64,000 nucleotides of DNA from Rutpela maculata (GCA_936432065.2 OW386290.2:50920843-50984842); one strand, 5' to 3'; counted from the first letter of the stretch, positions 21,501 through 33,868 are shown. Translations and numbers: made by a program. Notes: a model not told the origin generated them from the letters alone.

Positions 21501-22080
21501 ATTTATACTGAATTTGGGATTACCCGACAATTGCCACATCCAACATAAATTTTCTATACGAACAATTGTCGAATAAAATGGTCTATGATTTTTATTTCTT
21601 TACAAATGCCTGCAAATAGTTTAAATGAAATAACAACATAAGTCAACCTAGCTCCTTGACTTTATGTTCGAAATAAACTAATTTAGCACTGACAGGTATA
21701 AAATGTGAGGGGTAAATAAATATCTGGGTCAATTTCTCGTTCAATTCAATATACAGGGTGTAGCTAGCAAACCATCCCGAATAAGCAAGTATCGTAGTAA
21801 ATTAAAGTAGGCAGGTATTATCAAACTTTATATTAAAGAACCTGGGGAACTGAATAGTGTGGGTATAAAAATTTAATCTTTGTTAAATAAAATAATACTA
21901 AGCACAATGTAATTTGGGTTCTAACTAATTAATCTAGACGATCACGTAAACGGCCAAATTTGTATATTTTCTTTCTCAACAAAAGAGAGAGATAAATATA
22001 CGACCGGGGTACAGGGTGTTTCAACACTATGTAGGTGGCAAAGCATGTAACGGAATTTTTGTCGAAATCCCGTTGCAGCT
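21500..22080. repeat. Dispersed repeat shared with 52.4-53.2 kb
   Basis: AATCTAGACGATCACGTAAA, a GGCCAAATTTGTATATTTTC-like word and GATAAATATACGACCGGGG recur with substitutions at 53120-53215. The ACAATTGTCG / GACGATTGTC motifs also recur at 52530-52620. It is non-coding and probably a decayed transposon family. The second copy is at 30381-30961. Confidence 0.55.
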
Positions 22081-22469
22081 CCCTGTAAACATTACGTTTC
22101 ATTAATTGTTCGCTGTTTCACAATCAATTTTAAAAGTTTTGTGAAATTTGGATTTATGAAGTGATTCGCTGCAGTGTATCACGAAAATAACCTTATCTCT
22201 GGTACGTGAGTGAAATTAAGACAACTAGCGCCGTAATGAGGAATTTTGTTACTACATGTTTGACGGTAAAATCGAGGGGAAAACGAATGATCTTTGATCC
22301 AACTCTGGGACAGAGTGGTCGGTTCTCAGATCCTGCTGGTTTGTTATAACACGGGAAGGTATGGTCTTTGTGCATTTATTTCTCTTTTTATCTATTTAAT
22401 CCTTTTACTTTTCAATTATTTTATGTAAGTAATTTAATTGTAGGTATATTTTAAGCTTGTAGATGGACA
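22081..22469. other. No gene recognised; spacer before LINE-A 3' end
   Basis: Mixed-composition sequence with no recognisable coding content. It is identical at 30962-31350. Confidence 0.4.
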
Positions 22470-22925
22470 TATTTTTTTTGAATAGTTTATTATAATAATA
22501 ATAATAATAATATTTATTGGTCCAGTAGATATAGGACAAGTCAAATTTAAACATAATCATAAGATACATAGAGAGAGAAAAAACAGATAAATACATATAT
22601 ACATACATCAGTAGGTTTGTTAATTAATTTTTGAACACAGGTATACTTTTTGCGTTCCTGATATCTGCTGACAAGTTATTGTAGAATGTGGTGCAATTAT
22701 AAAAGGGTGATTTTTTTATAGGTTGATGTTGTGTGGTGTGGCATACGTAATAAATGACCATGTCTAGTGTCATGGTCATGTGTGGATGAATTGGGTGTAA
22801 ATAGGTATTTATTTCGTTTAACAAAAAGAACACATTTAAAAATGTAGATACAGAGTACGGTGAGAATTTTATGGTCTGTAAACACTTGTCGGCAGCTTTC
22901 CCTGCTATCCAGATTAAAAATTAGC

Positions 22926-23852
22926 CTAATTAACCGTTTTTGGAAAACGAACACCCTCTGGATTTCTCGAGCGCAACCCCAACTGGTTATGTTTAGAGAC
23001 ATGGAAGTACGCCATCGCATAGTAAATGTTTAGCAACCTTGACATATCGAGACAGTCATTCATTTGTCTGATGGCATAACATGCCTTACTTAATTTTGTA
23101 CAGACACTTTCGACATGAGCGTCCCAGGTAAGTCTGTTGTCTGTATAGGTGCCTAAGAATTTTACCTTCTCGCTTAACATTATATGAGGAGCTAGATATG
23201 CGTTATTTGGCATGCTTTTCCTTATAAAGTAATTTATGGCGGTGCTTTTAGAGACATTTAGTATAAGCCGATTGCGTTGGCACCAGGCGCTAAATTCATT
23301 CATGATATTACTCACTGTGGATTCCATTTCTTGTGGAGTATCAGCTACTACAGTGATAGTGGTGTCATCCGCAAACATTGTGACTAGTCCACTGGTGATA
23401 TGATCAGGTAAGTCATTTATATACACCAGAAAGAGTAGTGGGCCCAGAATAGAGCCTTGGGGAACTCCTAATTTGACATCGTGCTCTTTGGACCTGGATC
23501 CATTAACATCTATGATCATATTTCGCCCCTCTATGTACGACTTGATCCAGTTCAGAATATTTCCTGGAAGTCCTATTTTTGACAGTTTACTGATTAGAAA
23601 TTCTGAGCATATAGTGTCAAATGCCTTTGATAGATCGAAAAGCAGCACTAATATAATTTGACATGTGGCTGTTTCGGTAGGTTTATTTGCCCTAAATCCG
23701 TGTTGAGATGTACATAATATGTTGTTGGACTCGTGATAGGTTGACAAGCGATTGCAAAAAATTTTTTCTAATAATTTGGATAGTGTGTTTAACAATGATA
23801 TTTGCCTGTAGTTTTCAATGTCATCAGTATTGCCCTTTTTATGTAGTGGCAC
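22926..23852 (-). pseudogene. LINE-A reverse transcriptase domain
   Basis: 308 open residues. NYRQISLLNTLSKLLEKI is the RT fingers block (about 14-31). LLFDLSKAFDT (70-80) holds the first catalytic Asp. LGVPQGSILGPLLFLVYIND (128-147) is the primer-grip/palm block. MFADDT (159-164) holds the catalytic Asp pair. Compared with LINE-B, about 15 residues are missing just before the first catalytic Asp. The C-terminal about 26 residues, from HVSKHNQLG on, are out of frame; the true continuation (SLNITSWGCAREIQRVFVFQ) is in the overlapping frame. It is therefore a broken polymerase. Confidence 0.85.
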
Positions 23853-23937
23853 AATTAGAGCAGTCTCAAATAGGTTTGGGAATTGCCCCTGAAAAATTGA
23901 TTGGTTTATCAGGTAAACAAATGGTTGAATAATGATA

Positions 23938-24696
23938 TCAATTATATTTAGTATAGATAACTTGTGTTAAGGTTTCTAAGACTTCCTGTTCCGTAACAGG
24001 GTGTGTGTTAAACGGATTTTGAAAGTTTTTTTTAACCACTTTCGTACACGGCAGTGATATATTTTCCCCAAAATGATTGAGAATGCTGTCTGTGGCTGCA
24101 TCAGAGAAGTGGTGTGCAAATGCGGTAGCGACTTCACTAGCATTTTCTATTTTTTGTGAATTATGATTAATACATATGTCTTTTTTACAAGTAGTTCTGC
24201 CTAGTTTAGAGTTGATAATATTCCAGGTTTCTTTTGTTTTGTTGGAAGCGGAATTAATCATGTTATTATAAAATTTGGCTTTGGTTAGCTTATTATTAAC
24301 ATTGTATTCTCTCTTTCTAATGTTATACATATTTCTTAATTCTACGCTATTGGAAATTGACAATAACCAAAACATATTTTTTAGGTTTTCTCCTTCTTTT
24401 CTATCATTGGTGATCCAATCTCGATATTGATTCTGTATCTTTTTCCCACTAACATGAGGGCACGATAGGTTGAAGCACCAGTATATATTTTCGGCAAAAT
24501 AAGAAAATGCATTATTGATGTTTAAGTTAAGTAAATTGGACCAGTTTACTTGAAGCAGCCTGGTACGAAATTCGTTCATGTTGTTTTTACTTAATGCTCT
24601 TTTACTTATTTGTTTCTTAATCACGTTGTCTTGTTGTATTTTTAACTGTTTCAGCTTTAAAATATGTGCGAAATGATCGGCAATGTTTGGATCCAT
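23938..24696 (-). pseudogene. LINE-A linker between endonuclease and RT
   Basis: 252 open residues starting MDPNIADHFAHILKLKQLKI, with a basic middle (IRKREYNVNNKLTKAKFYNN) and ending near VTEQEVLETLTQVIYTKYN. Position and residue pattern match LINE-B residues about 250-440 (the endonuclease-RT linker). The ATG is just an internal Met. In the ancestral element this was continuous with the endonuclease upstream and the RT downstream. Confidence 0.7.
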
Positions 24697-24932
24697 AATT
24701 TCTCAAACAAAAGAAGGATTGGGGATGGTTGTGACCATGTAGTCTATACAGGAGGAGCTTGTATGACCATTTTTGTTTGTAAACATTCTAGTATCACCTA
24801 GATTTAGTACATTTACTTCGAAAGAATTGAAAACGTCAAGTAACAATTTGGTATTTAAATGACTTGTTTAGATCAATGTTTAGATCACCACAAACAACAG
24901 TGTATTTTGACTTACTAGAGGCTATGTTAAGG

Positions 24933-24987
24933 GCTTCCGTTCTCCGATTAAAGAACTTATATAAGTTCTTTAATCGGAGCTTCCGTT
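24933..24987. repeat. Perfect palindrome flanked by a 9-bp direct duplication
   Basis: 24942-24960 and 24961-24979 are exact complements (19 + 19 bp, centre ACTTATATAAGT). GCTTCCGTT occurs at 24933-24941 and again at 24979-24987. Removing 46 bp (24942-24987) restores the LINE-A endonuclease frame (FIDNLTEALNIASSK on the minus strand), so this is an insertion. The same event is present at 33814-33868. Confidence 0.9.
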
Positions 24988-25273
24988 AAATTGTCAATAA
25001 AGGAATGAATGTCACCTTTTGGTGGTCTATACACTGTAAGAATTGACAAGTTAACGTTATTTATTTGGCAGAGTATGGCACATATTTCGACGTGACATTC
25101 AATTGAAAGATTTTTCACTTGTAATATTTCAGTAGCAACAGTGTCAGTGTTGGCTAAAATTATAGAACCACCATGTATGTGATTAGTTCTAGAATAATAA
25201 GCTAATACATTATAACCTTAAGATTTCCTATATCATTGGCGTTAATCCAGTGTTCAGAGACACACAGGACATA

Positions 25274-25505
25274 TTAAACCGTGTGTTTTATTTAAAAGGT
25301 TAAACGCCTATTGTCATATCGATAATTAATTTGACTTAGCGGTTAATTAATTATTATTATCGACCCATTTGGCACTATCTTTATGTATTGGATTATTTAA
25401 CCATGATTAAATAATCATTACCGGCCCACTTGGCATTATCTTATATCTCTGATTGTGTAACACAGGAGTTAGACAATCACAAATTGACCCGTGGAGGTCA
25501 TTATA
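25274..25505. repeat. Tandem hairpin repeat: about 61-bp units with self-complementary stems
   Basis: The conserved spacer GACCCATTTGGCACTATC (25362), GGCCCACTTGGCATTATC (25423) and the weaker GACCCGTGGAGGTCATTAT (25485) recur every 61-62 bp. Each is preceded by a hairpin with a different stem: ATAATTAATT/AATTAATTAT, GATTATTTAA/TTAAATAATC and TGATTGTGTAAC/GTTAGACAATCA. A more decayed unit may precede them (GCCTATTGTCATATC at about 25308). No coding content is seen. The block adjoins the truncated 5' end of LINE-A. Confidence 0.65.
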
Positions 25506-25509
25506 TTCT

Positions 25510-27940
25510 CTTTTGTGGTTCCTAGATATTTTTCTGCTTTTTTATGCATTTTCTAGGTGAACTACATCCTGGTGTGTGAAGCACGAGAATATACTGTGTA
25601 TGAGCACATGTGGTTGGTCCAGGAATCAAGGGTGGAATTTTTTTTGGTTGAATGGTACCTAGGCTGAAACCAAGCTCAAAGCTAAATCTGTCCAGAAAGT
25701 CCACAGCTGGGATACCTCTGGAGGACGTAAGGTGAGTGTTTTTTCTTGATTATCTTTTGATTAAATTTGTAGAGATATAAAGCACTCACCGAGCGTTTGT
25801 CCAAAGATTCCTAGAATCTGAGGTTTCTGAACCGGCCAACCATTCCTTTCTTCTGTATTTCGTGAAACTTTCATTAATGAATCGATTATATCGCTATCTT
25901 TTGTCTTACCTAAATTGGTCATTAATGAAAGTGTCAGTTTTTTTATCTTATTCCAGTTAGCTGCTGATAAATAAATAAATATCTTTTAATTATCTAATAT
26001 TTTTACCTGTCTATCTGTCCACACCAAGTTTAAATATATTTATCTAAGTGATTTAAGTGTCACGAAAATGCACAAGTTCCATTACCTCACCTGTTATAAA
26101 TTTTGTCAGATTTCTTAGAGTAAAATCTGAGAAAATATCGTAATTTTTGAACAAACCACCAGTCATTTTTATCTTTTTGGATGTTTTTGTCTTAATAAAA
26201 ATCACGTAATTTTTATCTTTTTGCCTAATTTTGTATCTTAGAGTAACGTAAAATATCTTATCGTTTTGGTAGTATTTTTGAAAGAGATTACCTTTTTTAT
26301 CATTGAGTAAAGTTTCTTGGCTTTAGCTTAAAAGGCTATATTGTAAATTTTTTCCTTTTTTTCTTCTTCATGAGATTATGCTAATCACATAATATTTAAT
26401 ATTTAGTAAAGCCTAACTTTGTCTAATTTTTGATGGACATTTCTTCTTACCGATTTTCGTGTAAATTTCATGTTTAAATTTTTTGTCACGAAAATATTAA
26501 TTTTTTTTTGTAGTTAAAAATTGATCATACAAAAAATATGGTTTATTTTAATTTATCATTATCTAGTCATTTTGCAGAGTAAAATTTATTGTAGTTTTGG
26601 TCAAATAATTTTTTCTAACGTAATATCTTGTTATCTTTTTTTTTATCTCTTAACTTACAATTTCTACTTAGCTTTAGTGTAGTAATAAAAATTTTGTAGT
26701 TGCTAAATTAGTTTTATCTGAATTTTGTATCTGAGTACATGGTACTTATTATCGAATTGATTTTTTTATCGTAATTTAATTTTTTCTATCTTGCCCGACT
26801 GGTTTTAATTATTTATCTTTCCCCATTTTTTATGTAAAATACCTGGACCAAGAGAAGAGGAGTGACCCAGTACACATTTACTGTTATCTTTCATATAAAA
26901 GGAATTTGGTAGTCGTGGGAAGCGGCATCGTTGCAAGTGGACAGAGCCATACTCCAAGCTAAAGGAGACTTTGAGATCTCGGTTCAACATACGTCCCTCA
27001 TAATCCGAAACATCGGTAGCTTCCAGCCCCATAGTCCTGCTGCAGCCAAGTTACGTAAGATTTTTGGAAACTGTACTGTCTCACAATTTTTGGTCAGAAG
27101 CAAAATATGTAAAAAACCAGTCAAATTTGTTCAATTTTTTGAAACACTTATTTTCCTTAATTTTTGTTACCATTTCAAACTATTTTTGTGTCTCAATTGT
27201 CAATTTTTATTGTCTACATTTTATCTTTAATTAAATTTTAATCATCTTGTAAAGAAATTGTAAATTTCTATAAATCTGTTGTAATATATTGTTCAAATTT
27301 TTATTGTGTTTTTATTCTTACTCGTTATTATATTCAAGAATATGTTATCTTTCTCTCTCTCAGTAACGATTATCTATTTAAAAATACGCTGGCGTCCTTC
27401 AGGCCCAGTACAACTTGGAAAATTTTAAATTCACCAAAAAAAAAAATATAACCCACAGACCTGCACTGAGCTAGCAGCATTAGAGCTAGCTAGCTAGCAT
27501 TAGATTTATGACTGGTCAAGTGTTGGCAACTTTTGCCAATACCTATAAAGTGAATACAAAGTACTGTTTAACATAAATATTGTTTAAATGTTGGTTGTGG
27601 CGTTTTCTTAATTCTTCTGTATTTCTTGTTGGGATCTTCTGCCACATGTATTTTCTTCTAAACAATGTCGTGAAATCTACAAAATAATACAATTTCTAGT
27701 ATTTTACTGGAAAATAACCTTTGCGCCTGTGACTTTTACGTCAAAGGAGCAGTTAGAGGGCGTTTTTTTTTGACAAATAATGAATAAGAACAGAAATATA
27801 AAAATAAAGTATTTTGCTAACGTTACGGAAGCCGAATCTGTTTCCTTTCTCAAAGCTTACTATGAAACAGTTTGTGTGCTCTACTACATTGACATATTAA
27901 CTTATGCCTATATAGTACGTCGGATGGCGGGCTCTAGCGT
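25510..27940. other. T-rich unassigned region
   Basis: About 25960-26820 is strikingly T-rich on the + strand, with many ATCTT and TTTTATC words. Two less biased islands (about 25540-25740 and 26840-27060) contain non-repetitive sequence. The first holds a donor-like AAGGTGAGTG at about 25729. Neither island translates to anything I recognise. A GCTAGCTAGCTAGC run lies near 27488-27500. Likely one or more unrecognised transposon bodies. Confidence 0.35.
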
Positions 27941-27941
27941 T

Positions 27942-28505
27942 CACTAACCCAATACCGAGGTATAACCAAACAAAACCTATTTCATTTTATTCAGCAGGTT
28001 TTTTTACATAGGAAATCACTTTTGACGACACTCTCCATTGGTCGAGACTGAAGTTACAAGAAAAAAACAAAAAAAATGAAAATAACAAAATTCAAATTCA
28101 ACAACGAATAACTTTCAAACGAAAAAAGATAGAATTATATATTTTTTTTAGTTTTATAGTATAAACGATTCTCTTTAATTTGATGTATAATTTATTACAA
28201 AAATAATAACTTTAACACTAGAAAATTGACGTTAATTTAGATGGTATACAAATTGTCAATTTTTTTAAAAGCTCTAACTCGTTGTAACTCGCTTATGTAT
28301 TGAGCTATTCGAATGTTCTTTTCACCAAAAACTGCCAAATTTCATAAACTTCATTTTGTCTCAATTAATGCTGGGTCTAGCTCTGTAAATAAAAGCAGTA
28401 CAGCCTTTTAAACACAACGAAGCGCACTACGGCGACGGAGTTGAAAGGCTTTTTTCCCTCTCGTTCCCGCGTTCGCCATAAAGCGCGCAATGATACACCC
28501 AGCGG
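27942..28505. mobile_element. Left long terminal inverted repeat of a DNA transposon (duplication copy 1)
   Basis: About 550 bp that is inverted and diverged relative to 43205-43763. Shared words are CCCAATACYGA, ACATAGGAAATCA, GACGACACTCTCCATTGGTC, AAACTGCCAAATTT and AACGAAGCGCACTACGGCGA. The complete pair (36823-37386 with 43205-43763) frames an element interrupted by LINE-B. Confidence 0.7.
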
Positions 28506-28582
28506 CCGTAACAAAAGTTTTAGAATAATATTCCTTTATTGTAAGATGATAAAACTAACAAATCAAATTGAATAATACAATA

Positions 28583-28846
28583 TTAGTTGTAATAATCCGG
28601 TATTATTGTGTCGTGCAATGTGGGTGGTGCATTATTAAATGGAAAATAATAGGTATCAGACAGAGATAACTGATTTTCAGATATATCATTGTTAAACTCA
28701 TGCCAGCTAGTAAAGTTTTTACTTTGCTTTGTATATTTTAATATTTTCCATAAAGGGTCAGAGGTAACCACATAATCAAAACAGTTATTTGGCATGCTTT
28801 CACTAACTCGTAGAGGATCTGAACGATTAGTTGGATTTTTGTACAT
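28583..28846 (-). pseudogene. C-terminal fragment of an unrecognised transposon protein
   Basis: 87 residues from MYKNPTNRSDPLRVSESMPN to a tyrosine-rich end (PPTLHDTIIPDYYN). The content is non-repetitive and protein-like, and it sits just inside a long TIR on the minus strand. That strand and position suit the end of the same protein whose cysteine-rich N-terminal part may lie at 42150-43110. I do not recognise the family. Its second copy is at 37464-37727. Confidence 0.4.
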
Positions 28847-29139
28847 CTATATTTTTGTTTTCATGTAAACTGGAAGGGTTAAAATCAGTTAAAATTTATT
28901 GGATAGATATTCTTGTGTAAATAGGCCGATCTTTTTTTAAATAATACCATTCCAAGCACTAATGGGAGTGGGATTTTTACCATCTAGCCTGTCTTAGTTT
29001 TGATCAAAATTGTCGATGTCGATGAATGTAATTGTTTTCTTCAGAACTTACTGGAGGAACTCCAGGTGAAAAAAAATGTCGTAGTTTTTACTAATACGTG
29101 ACTAGCTAAAGATGTTAAATATCCGTATTTCATCGTAGG

Positions 29140-30368
29140 AATAAAGAAAGAAAGAAAGAAAGAAAGATTTATTGGTGCTAAAAAAACAGAGATTACACAA
29201 GTCAAGAAAAGTTTACAGTACACATTACTTAATGCAACGAATCACACTACTTGTAAAACAAATTAATTATGACTAGATCATAAATATTTATCAAAATTAT
29301 AAAAATTGTATTAAAACCTATCTTATGATGAAAAAGTCTGATGTATGTATAAAATTGCTATTCTACAATTTTGGAATAAAAATTATGTAATTAAAATTGA
29401 CTAATCGGAAGATCCACTTTTACAACAAATATGACAATAATTAACTTAGTTATACATATAAGATCACAACAAACACGATATGCTGTAGATACATATTAAT
29501 ACTTTAAATGGTTACAAATAATTGCCAACAAATAAAATCCTTGTTTTCAATCCTTTAAGTGTATATCTTTAATTGACAAAGGGAAATTAAAAAACAAACA
29601 TGTGCATGTATGTGCTAAGGTACCAGATTTACCATATCTGTAAAATCATTATTACAAAAATCTTCCATAGAGTAAAAACACTTAGATATAAGATATTTTT
29701 TTACTACATTTTTAAAACTTTTAGAAGGCAACAGTTTCACGGGGGATGGTAGCAGGTTAAACAACTTAGGACCAAAGTAAGATATTCCCGATTTAGATTT
29801 GTTTATTCTGTGAAAGTCGATATAAATGTTTGTCTTATGTCTTGTGTCATACGAGTGAATTTCATCATGGGTAACATAACTTGGTAGATTATCTCTAACG
29901 AACATGAGGCACTGTAAGATATATAGTGAGGGTACTGTGAGAATTTTAAGTTCAATATACGCTGGTGTACAATCTTCCCTATACTCAAGCTTGTTTATAA
30001 TTCGTATTGCCTTCCTCTGTAACCCAAATACGCGTTTCATGCTTGGAGCATGGCCCCAAGCATGAATAGCATATGCTATCTTTGACTGAACAATTGCATG
30101 GTAAGTTATTAGAAGTACTTGCCTGGACACTATTGAGGACAGATTTCTAATTGCAAAGATACTAGAAGTTAACTTATTACATAATTTGTCAATGTGAATA
30201 TTCCATGTCAGCTTAGGGTCTATCTGTACCCCAAGAAATTTTACTGACTCTGAGTTATTTTTTAGGTTCATATTACGTAAGCTAAAAAGCATGGTTTCTG
30301 TTTTGGTAGCATTTAAGCTTAGTCGATTTGCGACGAACCAGGCAGTGACCTCTGACTGCGTTTCCTCC
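29140..30368 (-). mobile_element. LINE-B 3' part, cut off by the duplication junction
   Basis: The interval contains the (CTTT)n tail at 29140-29167, the 3' UTR and the last about 250 residues of ORF2 (open from the junction to about 29615). It stops at 30368, where unit 2 of the tandem duplication begins. The polymerase active site and endonuclease are therefore missing from this copy. Confidence 0.9.
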
Positions 30369-31806
30369 AGATGATATACACATTTATACTGAATTTGGGA
30401 TTACCCGACAATTGCCACATCCAACATAAATTTTCTATACGAACAATTGTCGAATAAAATGGTCTATGATTTTTATTTCTTTACAAATGCCTGCAAATAG
30501 TTTAAATGAAATAACAACATAAGTCAACCTAGCTCCTTGACTTTATGTTCGAAATAAACTAATTTAGCACTGACAGGTATAAAATGTGAGGGGTAAATAA
30601 ATATCTGGGTCAATTTCTCGTTCAATTCAATATACAGGGTGTAGCTAGCAAACCATCCCGAATAAGCAAGTATCGTAGTAAATTAAAGTAGGCAGGTATT
30701 ATCAAACTTTATATTAAAGAACCTGGGGAACTGAATAGTGTGGGTATAAAAATTTAATCTTTGTTAAATAAAATAATACTAAGCACAATGTAATTTGGGT
30801 TCTAACTAATTAATCTAGACGATCACGTAAACGGCCAAATTTGTATATTTTCTTTCTCAACAAAAGAGAGAGATAAATATACGACCGGGGTACAGGGTGT
30901 TTCAACACTATGTAGGTGGCAAAGCATGTAACGGAATTTTTGTCGAAATCCCGTTGCAGCTCCCTGTAAACATTACGTTTCATTAATTGTTCGCTGTTTC
31001 ACAATCAATTTTAAAAGTTTTGTGAAATTTGGATTTATGAAGTGATTCGCTGCAGTGTATCACGAAAATAACCTTATCTCTGGTACGTGAGTGAAATTAA
31101 GACAACTAGCGCCGTAATGAGGAATTTTGTTACTACATGTTTGACGGTAAAATCGAGGGGAAAACGAATGATCTTTGATCCAACTCTGGGACAGAGTGGT
31201 CGGTTCTCAGATCCTGCTGGTTTGTTATAACACGGGAAGGTATGGTCTTTGTGCATTTATTTCTCTTTTTATCTATTTAATCCTTTTACTTTTCAATTAT
31301 TTTATGTAAGTAATTTAATTGTAGGTATATTTTAAGCTTGTAGATGGACATATTTTTTTTGAATAGTTTATTATAATAATAATAATAATAATATTTATTG
31401 GTCCAGTAGATATAGGACAAGTCAAATTTAAACATAATCATAAGATACATAGAGAGAGAAAAAACAGATAAATACATATATACATACATCAGTAGGTTTG
31501 TTAATTAATTTTTGAACACAGGTATACTTTTTGCGTTCCTGATATCTGCTGACAAGTTATTGTAGAATGTGGTGCAATTATAAAAGGGTGATTTTTTTAT
31601 AGGTTGATGTTGTGTGGTGTGGCATACGTAATAAATGACCATGTCTAGTGTCATGGTCATGTGTGGATGAATTGGGTGTAAATAGGTATTTATTTCGTTT
31701 AACAAAAAGAACACATTTAAAAATGTAGATACAGAGTACGGTGAGAATTTTATGGTCTGTAAACACTTGTCGGCAGCTTTCCCTGCTATCCAGATTAAAA
31801 ATTAGC

Positions 31807-32733
31807 CTAATTAACCGTTTTTGGAAAACGAACACCCTCTGGATTTCTCGAGCGCAACCCCAACTGGTTATGTTTAGAGACATGGAAGTACGCCATCGCA
31901 TAGTAAATGTTTAGCAACCTTGACATATCGAGACAGTCATTCATTTGTCTGATGGCATAACATGCCTTACTTAATTTTGTACAGACACTTTCGACATGAG
32001 CGTCCCAGGTAAGTCTGTTGTCTGTATAGGTGCCTAAGAATTTTACCTTCTCGCTTAACATTATATGAGGAGCTAGATATGCGTTATTTGGCATGCTTTT
32101 CCTTATAAAGTAATTTATGGCGGTGCTTTTAGAGACATTTAGTATAAGCCGATTGCGTTGGCACCAGGCGCTAAATTCATTCATGATATTACTCACTGTG
32201 GATTCCATTTCTTGTGGAGTATCAGCTACTACAGTGATAGTGGTGTCATCCGCAAACATTGTGACTAGTCCACTGGTGATATGATCAGGTAAGTCATTTA
32301 TATACACCAGAAAGAGTAGTGGGCCCAGAATAGAGCCTTGGGGAACTCCTAATTTGACATCGTGCTCTTTGGACCTGGATCCATTAACATCTATGATCAT
32401 ATTTCGCCCCTCTATGTACGACTTGATCCAGTTCAGAATATTTCCTGGAAGTCCTATTTTTGACAGTTTACTGATTAGAAATTCTGAGCATATAGTGTCA
32501 AATGCCTTTGATAGATCGAAAAGCAGCACTAATATAATTTGACATGTGGCTGTTTCGGTAGGTTTATTTGCCCTAAATCCGTGTTGAGATGTACATAATA
32601 TGTTGTTGGACTCGTGATAGGTTGACAAGCGATTGCAAAAAATTTTTTCTAATAATTTGGATAGTGTGTTTAACAATGATATTTGCCTGTAGTTTTCAAT
32701 GTCATCAGTATTGCCCTTTTTATGTAGTGGCAC
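31807..32733 (-). pseudogene. LINE-A reverse transcriptase domain (copy 2)
   Basis: The 308-residue open frame is identical to that at 22926-23852, with the same catalytic blocks (LFDLSKAFD, MFADDT) and the same deletion before the first catalytic Asp. Confidence 0.85.
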
Positions 32734-32818
32734 AATTAGAGCAGTCTCAAATAGGTTTGGGAATTGCCCCTGAAAAATTGATTGGTTTATCAGGTAAACA
32801 AATGGTTGAATAATGATA

Positions 32819-33577
32819 TCAATTATATTTAGTATAGATAACTTGTGTTAAGGTTTCTAAGACTTCCTGTTCCGTAACAGGGTGTGTGTTAAACGGATTT
32901 TGAAAGTTTTTTTTAACCACTTTCGTACACGGCAGTGATATATTTTCCCCAAAATGATTGAGAATGCTGTCTGTGGCTGCATCAGAGAAGTGGTGTGCAA
33001 ATGCGGTAGCGACTTCACTAGCATTTTCTATTTTTTGTGAATTATGATTAATACATATGTCTTTTTTACAAGTAGTTCTGCCTAGTTTAGAGTTGATAAT
33101 ATTCCAGGTTTCTTTTGTTTTGTTGGAAGCGGAATTAATCATGTTATTATAAAATTTGGCTTTGGTTAGCTTATTATTAACATTGTATTCTCTCTTTCTA
33201 ATGTTATACATATTTCTTAATTCTACGCTATTGGAAATTGACAATAACCAAAACATATTTTTTAGGTTTTCTCCTTCTTTTCTATCATTGGTGATCCAAT
33301 CTCGATATTGATTCTGTATCTTTTTCCCACTAACATGAGGGCACGATAGGTTGAAGCACCAGTATATATTTTCGGCAAAATAAGAAAATGCATTATTGAT
33401 GTTTAAGTTAAGTAAATTGGACCAGTTTACTTGAAGCAGCCTGGTACGAAATTCGTTCATGTTGTTTTTACTTAATGCTCTTTTACTTATTTGTTTCTTA
33501 ATCACGTTGTCTTGTTGTATTTTTAACTGTTTCAGCTTTAAAATATGTGCGAAATGATCGGCAATGTTTGGATCCAT
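32819..33577 (-). pseudogene. LINE-A linker (copy 2)
   Basis: Identical to 23938-24696. Confidence 0.7.
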
Positions 33578-33813
33578 AATTTCTCAAACAAAAGAAGGAT
33601 TGGGGATGGTTGTGACCATGTAGTCTATACAGGAGGAGCTTGTATGACCATTTTTGTTTGTAAACATTCTAGTATCACCTAGATTTAGTACATTTACTTC
33701 GAAAGAATTGAAAACGTCAAGTAACAATTTGGTATTTAAATGACTTGTTTAGATCAATGTTTAGATCACCACAAACAACAGTGTATTTTGACTTACTAGA
33801 GGCTATGTTAAGG

Positions 33814-33868
33814 GCTTCCGTTCTCCGATTAAAGAACTTATATAAGTTCTTTAATCGGAGCTTCCGTT
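33814..33868. repeat. Perfect palindrome with 9-bp flanking duplication (copy 2)
   Basis: Same 38-bp palindrome and GCTTCCGTT flanks as 24933-24987. Confidence 0.9.

Larger units (their letters stand above)
22470..25264 (-). mobile_element. LINE-A: decayed APE-type non-LTR retrotransposon (duplication copy 1)
   Basis: The order on the minus strand is endonuclease fragment (about 25264-24700, beginning VLCVSEHWINANDIGNLKV), linker (24696-23938), reverse transcriptase (23852-22926), post-RT pieces in two other frames (to about 22630), and 3' UTR. It ends in an (ATT)n tail at 22492-22516. Residues such as HGGSIILANTD, TVYRPPKGDIHSFIDNL and VVCGDLNIDL belong to the APE endonuclease. At least three frameshifts, an internal deletion and a 46-bp palindromic insertion inactivate it. 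It is 5'-truncated within the endonuclease. It resembles LINE-B but is a different subfamily. I would place both in the broad Jockey/CR1/L2 group, with low certainty on the clade. Confidence 0.85.
21488..30368. repeat. Tandem duplication, unit 1 (8,881 bp)
   Basis: Every feature from 21488 to 30368 recurs 8,881 bp further on. All open frames I compared are identical in sequence and offset, so no indel separates the units. The junction at 30367-30369 joins a LINE-B internal sequence (TTTCCTCC) to AGATGATATACAC. The trinucleotide CCA is shared by the left edge (21486-21488), the junction (30367-30369) and the right edge (39248-39250), a 3-bp microhomology. Unit 1 cuts LINE-B off partway through its polymerase domain. 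Unit 2 runs on into the full element. Confidence 0.95.

Noticed and set aside
26931..27230. 99-codon + strand ORF
   Set aside because: The second half is Phe/Leu-rich from T-rich DNA. The first part is not recognised and has no splice or start support.
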